From: Streptococcus mitis
GTDB taxonomy: Bacteria; Bacillota; Bacilli; Lactobacillales; Streptococcaceae
Assembly (NCBI GenBank): GCA_001914195.1
Contig: MKYF01000022.1
Span: 1-10,626, forward strand
Reading direction: 5' to 3'
DNA length: 10,626 nt
Positions 6,415 through 10,626 of the stretch are shown here, one piece after another (the first letter of the stretch is position 1; the number at the start of each line of letters is the position of its first letter). The translations under genes and the position numbers were made by a program. The notes below the pieces were generated by a model, which made no database searches, had not been told where the DNA came from, and worked only from the letters and a program-made list of their open reading frames with translations.

Positions 6415-7692
6415 CTAATTAATTTTAACAGTCACATTTGCCTTTGAAACAATCTGATGACCATGATAAATATCGTAATCAATAATAGCTGATCGTCTAG
6501 TATGATGGATAATGCGTGCTTGAATGCGCAGTATATCATCTATCTGAACAGCCTGCAAAAAGTAGATCAGCATTTGTTCGATGATGAGATTGCGACCACT
6601 ATTCACAACTAAATCTTGGGTCATATGAGTCAGTATCTCTGCCAATACACCGTTAGCTAAAACACCGTTTTTCTCAAGCATAAAGGGTTCCACTGTAATC
6701 ACTACTTCATCATGGTGATAAGCGAGTTTTTGACCAATCTGCTCAGAAAAAGTTGGTAGAGCCGAAACTTGAGAACGACTCATCTTCTCCATGACATCTC
6801 GCCGTGTCACAACTCCAAGCAAGGTTTGATTATTCCGAACAACCGGTACCATTTCAAAGTCTTCAGCAATCATCCGTTGACTCACATTGGCAATATTTGT
6901 CGATAATCCAACTAAAAATAGACTACGAGACATGACCTTATCAATTGTGGTACTTGGTGACTTATCACCCGCATCTCTCATAGTAACAACCCCAACAACG
7001 ACCTGATGTTGATTGATAACAGGGAAACGACTGCTACGATTCTTACGTACCAAGTCCAAATAATCTTTAACAGTATCGGTCTCTCTCAGAAAACCATACT
7101 CATGACTCGGACGATAAAGTTTCTCAACTGTCAGAATATCAGTCTTGATTTGGACATTTGACAAGGCTTTATTGATCATAGTCGCGACAGTGAAAGTGTC
7201 GTGCTTGCTTCTCAGAACAGGAATTCCTTTTTGATTGGCCAGTTTAAGTACATCATTATGAACCTGAAATCCCCCTGTAACCAGAACTGCATTTTCATTT
7301 TCCAAGGCTAGCAACTGAATACGGGTTCGGTCTCCGACAATCAAGAGCCCCCCATCGTGAAGGTAAGACAAGATATTTTGTTCAGTCATTGCACCAATTG
7401 AAAACTTACTAAATTCTCTCTCTAAACCTTCTTGCCCAGCCAGAACCTCAGAAGAAGTCACTTCTGCAATTTCAGCAAAAGTTAATCTTTCAATCGCAAC
7501 TTTCTGGGATTTGACGCGGATAGTACCACTTCTAGGACGGGTCTCCACAATTCCACGGTTTTCAGCTTCCTTGATAGCGCGATAGGCCGTTCCATCACTG
7601 ACTCCCAGATGATTAGAAATACTACGAACACTGACCCTTTTACCTACTGGCAATTCCTCCAAATAGCTTAGAATTTCCTGATGCTTACTCAT
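6415..7692 (-). CDS. spxR: SpxR-like regulator: HTH, DRTGG, tandem CBS and HotDog domains
   Basis: A 425-residue multidomain cytoplasmic regulator. Residues 1-60 form a GntR-like winged helix (VSVRSISNHLGVSDGTAYRAIKEA, wing RPRSGTIRV). A DRTGG-like domain spans about 65-185 with GDRTRIQ at 120-126. Two CBS repeats follow (about 195-245 ending VVVGVVTMRD, and 250-305 ending LLGVVTRRDV). A HotDog/thioesterase-like domain ends the protein (about 335-425). B. subtilis YtoI has this layout, and pneumococcal SpxR is a CBS-HotDog protein that raises expression of spxB (pyruvate oxidase, the source of H2O2). CBS pairs usually bind adenine nucleotides and HotDog folds bind acyl-CoA-like ligands, so metabolite sensing is a fair inference. 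Its ATG overlaps the GNAT stop by eight bases (ATGAGTAA) and its AAGGAG lies inside that gene, implying translational coupling. Confidence 0.9.
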   Translation of the reverse strand: MSKHQEILSYLEELPVGKRVSVRSISNHLGVSDGTAYRAIKEAENRGIVETRPRSGTIRVKSQKVAIERLTFAEIAEVTSSEVLAGQEGLEREFSKFSIGAMTEQNILSYLHDGGLLIVGDRTRIQLLALENENAVLVTGGFQVHNDVLKLANQKGIPVLRSKHDTFTVATMINKALSNVQIKTDILTVEKLYRPSHEYGFLRETDTVKDYLDLVRKNRSSRFPVINQHQVVVGVVTMRDAGDKSPSTTIDKVMSRSLFLVGLSTNIANVSQRMIAEDFEMVPVVRNNQTLLGVVTRRDVMEKMSRSQVSALPTFSEQIGQKLAYHHDEVVITVEPFMLEKNGVLANGVLAEILTHMTQDLVVNSGRNLIIEQMLIYFLQAVQIDDILRIQARIIHHTRRSAIIDYDIYHGHQIVSKANVTVKIN

Positions 7693-8236
7693 TGAATTCT
7701 CCTTTTACATACCGAAATTCAAGATAATCCCGCATTTTTCTTGTGTAACGATCACTTCCCTTAAACTGACGAAACAGACTAAATCCAGACTTAAGAGCAA
7801 CTCTTTGGCTAGCATCGTTTTCTAGATGGGTAATGATGGATAATTGTTTTAAGCCAAATTCCTCAAAAGAAAGCTGACAAATTTTTCTAACAACCTCTGT
7901 CATAAATCCTTGCGACCAAGCATCTTTTCTCAAAAAATAGCCAAGCTCAGCTTCTTTTTTGATTTCATCTAACTTCTCAAATTTAATAGAACCAATCATT
8001 TGTTGATTTTTCTGGTCACAAATTGCCCAAACTCCCAAAGGGGACTTCATAAAGTAATTAGCCAGTGCATACTGGCTTTCTTCTAGACTTGCCTGCGTTG
8101 GAAAAATAAATTGTAAATTTTCAGGATTTGAGGCTATCTCATGGAAGTCTTGACTATCACTAAAAAAGAAAGGACGCAAATACAAGCGATCCGTTTCAAA
8201 AAAAGAAAACATTGCTAATTTGGTCCAAATATTCAT
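7685..8236 (-). CDS. GNAT family N-acetyltransferase (RimJ/RimL-like)
   Basis: A 183-residue acetyl-CoA-dependent acetyltransferase of the RimJ/RimL/Acetyltransf_3 kind. Signatures are TDRLYLRPF near residues 16-24, a GSIKF beta strand in the middle, ELGYFLRKDAWSQGFMTEVV with the acetyl-CoA loop (W-S-Q-G-F-M), and the C-terminal ENDASQRVALKSGF typical of this branch. The substrate is unknown; relatives acetylate N-termini of ribosomal proteins, small amines or antibiotics. I chose the ATG at 8234-8236, nine bases before which lies AGAGG with a five-base spacer. The frame also permits a GTG at 8240-8242, but that codon is inside the Shine-Dalgarno itself. Another ATG (residue 9, MFSFFETDRL) is possible. 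The gene begins just after murZ and overlaps spxR, so it is a fixed member of this operon; its tie to either neighbour is unknown. Confidence 0.9.
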   Translation of the reverse strand: MNIWTKLAMFSFFETDRLYLRPFFFSDSQDFHEIASNPENLQFIFPTQASLEESQYALANYFMKSPLGVWAICDQKNQQMIGSIKFEKLDEIKKEAELGYFLRKDAWSQGFMTEVVRKICQLSFEEFGLKQLSIITHLENDASQRVALKSGFSLFRQFKGSDRYTRKMRDYLEFRYVKGEFNE

Positions 8237-8251
8237 AAACACCTCTACGGT

Positions 8252-9511
8252 TTAATCCTCAACAAGTGTAATATCCGCTCCTAGATTACGTAATTTTTCA
8301 ATAATATCAGAATAACCACGTAAGATAAACTCGATATTGGTAATTTCAGTTTTACCTTCAGCCATAAGCCCAGCAATGACAAGTGCGGCCCCAGCTCTCA
8401 GGTCAGTCGCTTTAACACTGGCCCCACGCAAATCACGTCCACCCGTGTACAAAATATGACCATTTGTTGTCGAAATGTCCGCATCCATCTTTGCTAGTTC
8501 AAAAACATGATTTACACGTTTTTCATAAATCGTATCAACAATTGTACCACGACCATTCGCTCTTAGTAAAAGTGGGGTAATCGGTTGTTGCAAATCAGTT
8601 GCAAAGCCTGGGTAAGGAGCTGTCTTAATATTGATTGCTTTCAAATTAGACTGCTCTTCGACAAAAATGCTGTCTTCAGATACAGTCATTCTCACTCCCA
8701 TTTCTTCCAGCTTAGCAATAAATCCTTCTAGGTGTTCGTAAAGAACATTATTTATACGAATCCCCTTGCCGACTGCAGCAGCTAAAGAAATATATGTTCC
8801 AGCTTCGATACGGTCTGGAATCACCTGATGACGGGTTCCATGTAATCTTTCAACACCATCAATAATGATGATATTAGTTCCTGCACCGCGAATATGGGCT
8901 CCCATATTATTCAAGAGGGTAGCTACATCAATAATTTCAGGTTCACGGGCTGCATTTTCAATAATGGTACGACCATTTGCTTTAACTGCAGCAATCATCG
9001 TATTAATCGTCGCACCCACACTAACCGTATCCATGTAAATACTTGCACCATGAAGTCCTGTATCTTTAGCAGATAACTTCATGTTATCTCCCTCGTAGCT
9101 AACAGTGGCACCCATAGCTTCAAAAGCCTTAAGGTGTAGGTCAATCGGACGAGGACCAAGATCACATCCTCCCGGTAAACCAACTGTCGCTTCACCAAAA
9201 CGGCCTAAGAGGCTCCCATAAAAATAGTAAGATGCACGAAGACTGTTAATTTTACCATAAGGCATTGGAATATTTTGAACACCTCTTGGATCAATCTCCA
9301 AGACATCATCATAACGCTTAACAGTAGCTCCCATCAATTCCATGATTTCGACAAGACTGGCTACATCCGAAATATCTGGAACACAATCCAAAGTCACCAC
9401 ATCATCAGCCAATATAATAGCTGGAATTAAGGCCACAACGCTATTTTTAGCACCACTAATAGTGATTTCACCTTGTAGTGGTAATCCACCATTGATAACA
9501 ATTTTTCTCAT
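8252..9511 (-). CDS. murZ: UDP-N-acetylglucosamine 1-carboxyvinyltransferase (MurA2/MurZ)
   Basis: A 419-residue cytosolic enzyme that transfers enolpyruvate from PEP to UDP-GlcNAc, the first committed step of peptidoglycan synthesis and the fosfomycin target. It is full length, with the EPSP-synthase-like fold. Visible active-site residues include K22-N23 (SGAKNS), R92 (NSLRASYY), the PEP-reactive C116 in GLPGGCDLGPRPID, D306 (FATDLQQP) and R398 (ILRGYSDI). The cysteine (not aspartate) predicts fosfomycin sensitivity. Low-GC Gram-positives have two copies; gene order with the GNAT gene, spxR and map matches the pneumococcal murZ (murA2) locus. It is first in the operon and has its own extended -10 promoter. 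No proper Shine-Dalgarno is seen before the ATG: the bases just upstream read AAAACTTAGA, and the nearest purine run (GAAAGAG) is too far away. Confidence 0.95.
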   Translation of the reverse strand: MRKIVINGGLPLQGEITISGAKNSVVALIPAIILADDVVTLDCVPDISDVASLVEIMELMGATVKRYDDVLEIDPRGVQNIPMPYGKINSLRASYYFYGSLLGRFGEATVGLPGGCDLGPRPIDLHLKAFEAMGATVSYEGDNMKLSAKDTGLHGASIYMDTVSVGATINTMIAAVKANGRTIIENAAREPEIIDVATLLNNMGAHIRGAGTNIIIIDGVERLHGTRHQVIPDRIEAGTYISLAAAVGKGIRINNVLYEHLEGFIAKLEEMGVRMTVSEDSIFVEEQSNLKAINIKTAPYPGFATDLQQPITPLLLRANGRGTIVDTIYEKRVNHVFELAKMDADISTTNGHILYTGGRDLRGASVKATDLRAGAALVIAGLMAEGKTEITNIEFILRGYSDIIEKLRNLGADITLVED

Positions 9512-9561
9512 TCTAAGTTTTTAATACTCTTTCAAGATTTCTAATAAGGTCTTTAAAATAA

Positions 9562-9590
9562 ATTATATCATAAATGCAACCTTTTTTCCA
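9562..9590 (-). promoter_or_regulatory. murZ: Extended -10 promoter of the murZ operon
   Basis: On the minus strand an extended -10, TGATATAAT (9570-9562), lies 17 bases after TGGAAA (9590-9585), a four-of-six match to TTGACA. The predicted start near 9555 gives a leader of about 44 bases before the murZ ATG. This is the best promoter in the window upstream of the four-gene operon. Confidence 0.65.
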
Positions 9591-9706
9591 TCCTTTTCAC
9601 TTTTATTGGAGATAGTAAGTAATAAATAGGATTAAGTTGAAAGGGTGAGTCCATATTTTATGAAACATCTTTTGATACTAAAAAATCCTAAATTAAGAAT
9701 TATAAA

Positions 9707-9749
9707 ATACCCCAAAAATTAGATTTTCTCTATCTAACTTTTGGGGTAT
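9707..9749 (-). terminator. Long hairpin, probable terminator for transcription arriving from lplA; may derive from IS ends
   Basis: Two 18-base arms (9707-9724 and 9732-9749) pair at 17 of 18 positions around a seven-base loop; only A9718/C9738 fails. The outer part is ATACCCCAAAA/TTTTGGGGTAT. On the minus strand the stem is followed by TTTATAATTCTTAATTT, a loose T tract, so it could stop read-through from lplA before the murZ promoter. The arm CCCCAAAA-GTTAGA resembles, from memory, the terminal repeats of IS150-group IS3-family insertion sequences, so this could be a relic of an insertion sequence. No transposase remains nearby. Confidence 0.5.
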
Positions 9750-9892
9750 CGTTCAACTATAGAAATAATAGTCTTTTTGGGGGTTAATACTATGCAGAAA
9801 TCAAAAACAACTCATGTCTGTGTCACCTTACAGATAATTTACTACTGACCTTCTCATCTCTATATTCAATTGCAAATAGTCGTATTTAGTTG

Positions 9893-9919
9893 ACTCAGAA
9901 CAAACTTCCGAGTTTTTTT
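9893..9919 (+). terminator. Orphan plus-strand Rho-independent terminator
   Basis: ACTCAGAA (9893-9900) pairs with TTCCGAGT (9906-9913) at seven of eight positions around the loop CAAAC, and the stem runs into seven T on the plus strand. The minus-strand side lacks a T tract. No plus-strand gene is seen upstream, so its transcript is unknown: a small RNA, a lost gene, or chance are all open. Confidence 0.5.
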
Positions 9920-10031
9920 ATTAAGCATTGGAAGTGAGTTCTTTTTGATTCTCGTTCAGCAGGTTTTAAGACTTGTCCTATCCAGATAATATCTTGTCTG
10001 CAACCCACAATGACTAACAAATAGCTTTTCT

Positions 10032-10626
10032 TTACTCTACTACCGCTTCAGCAATTTCTTCACAGCTAATGCCAGCAAAGTAGCGTGTAATATCAATGGT
10101 TTCTAGCGCTTTGAGGACATCTTTGCGTTCGTATTTCACCCCACGAAGGATATCTTCTACAGCCGCAACGTCTTCGATACCAAAGAAATCCCCATAAATT
10201 TTGATGTCTTGGATTTTTGATTCGACGACATTAGCAAAGACTTCCACCTTACCACTAGTGAATTTTGTTCCACGACGGACGTTAAATTCAGGTGATTTAC
10301 CATAGTTCCAGTCCCAAGTTCCAAACTTGGTATCCTTGATACGATTGATTTCAGCCAATTCTTCTTCAGAAAAAACGTATTCTGTCATCTCTGGATACTC
10401 TTTTTTCATGTATTCCAAGAGTAAATCACGGAATTCTTCAACCGTGATTTTTTCTGGCAATTCATTGACAATATTGGTGACACGAGCACGGACGGATTTG
10501 ACACCTTTTGACTCAAATTTATCCTTTGAAACCTTGAGGGCATTAGCAAGGACTGATAAATCAACGTCAAAGAGCAAGCAACCGTGGTGCATGATACGAC
10601 CGTTGATATAGGCTTGAGCATTGCCA
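10032..10626 (-). CDS. lplA: Lipoate-protein ligase A, C-terminal two thirds (5' end outside window)
   Basis: The frame is open to the right edge of the window, giving 198 visible residues. They open with GNAQAYINGRIMHHGCLLFD, the conserved region just after the catalytic lysine of lipoate-protein ligases (the HHG-LLFD motif), followed by DLSVLANALKVSKDK. The later part (TKFGTWDWNYGKSPEFNVRR) and the C-terminal accessory domain to AEAVVE are typical of Firmicute LplA, about 330 residues in full. The enzyme activates lipoate with ATP and attaches it to lipoyl domains of 2-oxoacid dehydrogenases or GcvH. In pneumococcus the gene sits with the acetoin/pyruvate dehydrogenase cluster, which would lie to the right. 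No strong terminator follows the stop directly; the nearest minus-oriented candidate is the hairpin at 9707-9749, some 280 bases on. The methionine at 10590-10592 is internal, not the start. Confidence 0.93.
   Translation of the reverse strand, partial: GNAQAYINGRIMHHGCLLFDVDLSVLANALKVSKDKFESKGVKSVRARVTNIVNELPEKITVEEFRDLLLEYMKKEYPEMTEYVFSEEELAEINRIKDTKFGTWDWNYGKSPEFNVRRGTKFTSGKVEVFANVVESKIQDIKIYGDFFGIEDVAAVEDILRGVKYERKDVLKALETIDITRYFAGISCEEIAEAVVE

Larger units (their letters stand above)
9512..10031. other. 520-base gene-free region between lplA and murZ
   Basis: I see no credible protein gene here on either strand. It holds, from high to low coordinates, a terminator facing the plus direction (9893-9919), an 18-base-arm hairpin (9707-9749) and the murZ promoter (9562-9590). 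Tiny plus-strand reading frames exist (20 codons from 9660 and 18 codons from 9792) but match nothing I recognise. I found no BOX or RUP repeat, tRNA or riboswitch. Its length and the plus-facing terminator suggest leftover mobile DNA or an unannotated small RNA. Confidence 0.6.

Noticed and set aside
8237..8242. GTG as an upstream start for the GNAT gene
   Set aside because: The GTG is part of the AGAGGTG Shine-Dalgarno that serves the ATG two codons later, so it cannot be the more likely start.
9660..9722. 20-codon plus-strand frame beginning MKHLLILKNPKLR
   Set aside because: It vaguely recalls a transporter N-terminus and has AAAGGG upstream at a poor distance, but is too short and runs into the hairpin; not supportable as a gene or remnant.
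9792..9848. 18-codon plus-strand frame beginning MQKSKTTHVC
   Set aside because: The preceding GGGGG is not a proper Shine-Dalgarno and the peptide matches nothing known to me.
1..10626. CRISPR arrays, tRNA or rRNA genes, BOX or RUP repeats, complete insertion sequences
   Set aside because: I scanned for regularly spaced repeats, cloverleaf-like sequences, the boxA-type start and transposase motifs and found none. The only possible mobile trace is the hairpin at 9707-9749.

Overview
The window comes from a low-GC Gram-positive bacterium, almost certainly a Streptococcus of the mitis/pneumoniae group. This rests on recognisable streptococcal proteins (a SpxR-type CBS-HotDog regulator, the MurZ form of MurA, RlmCD, a type I methionine aminopeptidase with the streptococcal insert, and a CcdA/thioredoxin lipoprotein pair), AAGGAG-type ribosome binding sites and TATAAT promoters. 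No species assignment is made. Every protein gene lies on the minus strand, so transcription runs from high to low coordinates.

In transcription order: the window opens inside lplA (lipoate-protein ligase, 5' end outside the window). A 520-base gene-free stretch (9512-10031) follows. It holds a terminator pointing the opposite way, a striking 18-base-arm hairpin, and the murZ promoter. Next is a tight four-gene operon, 9511 to 5539: murZ, a GNAT acetyltransferase, spxR and map, closed by a clear terminator at 5485-5525. It joins a peptidoglycan enzyme, a regulator known to control pyruvate oxidase expression, and N-terminal methionine removal.

The next unit, 5269 to 3993, is ccdA plus a TlpA-like lipoprotein, an extracytoplasmic thiol-redox relay. 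A terminator after it overlaps the predicted start of the rlmCD transcript. rlmCD (23S rRNA m5U methyltransferase) follows, then a small SAP-domain protein started by TTG. The 3' end of the SAP gene overlaps a 46-codon leftover of an ADP-ribosylglycohydrolase gene, the one clear sign of gene decay here.

The last unit is a diacylglycerol-kinase-family lipid kinase (own promoter) and a small nucleotidyltransferase-fold protein, ending at a terminator at 15-55.

The window is mostly conserved core genome. I found no convincing new defence or mobile system. The points most worth a second look are the ADP-ribosylglycohydrolase remnant, the hairpin and orphan plus-strand terminator upstream of murZ, the terminator/promoter overlap before rlmCD, and the absence of iron-sulfur cysteines in RlmCD.
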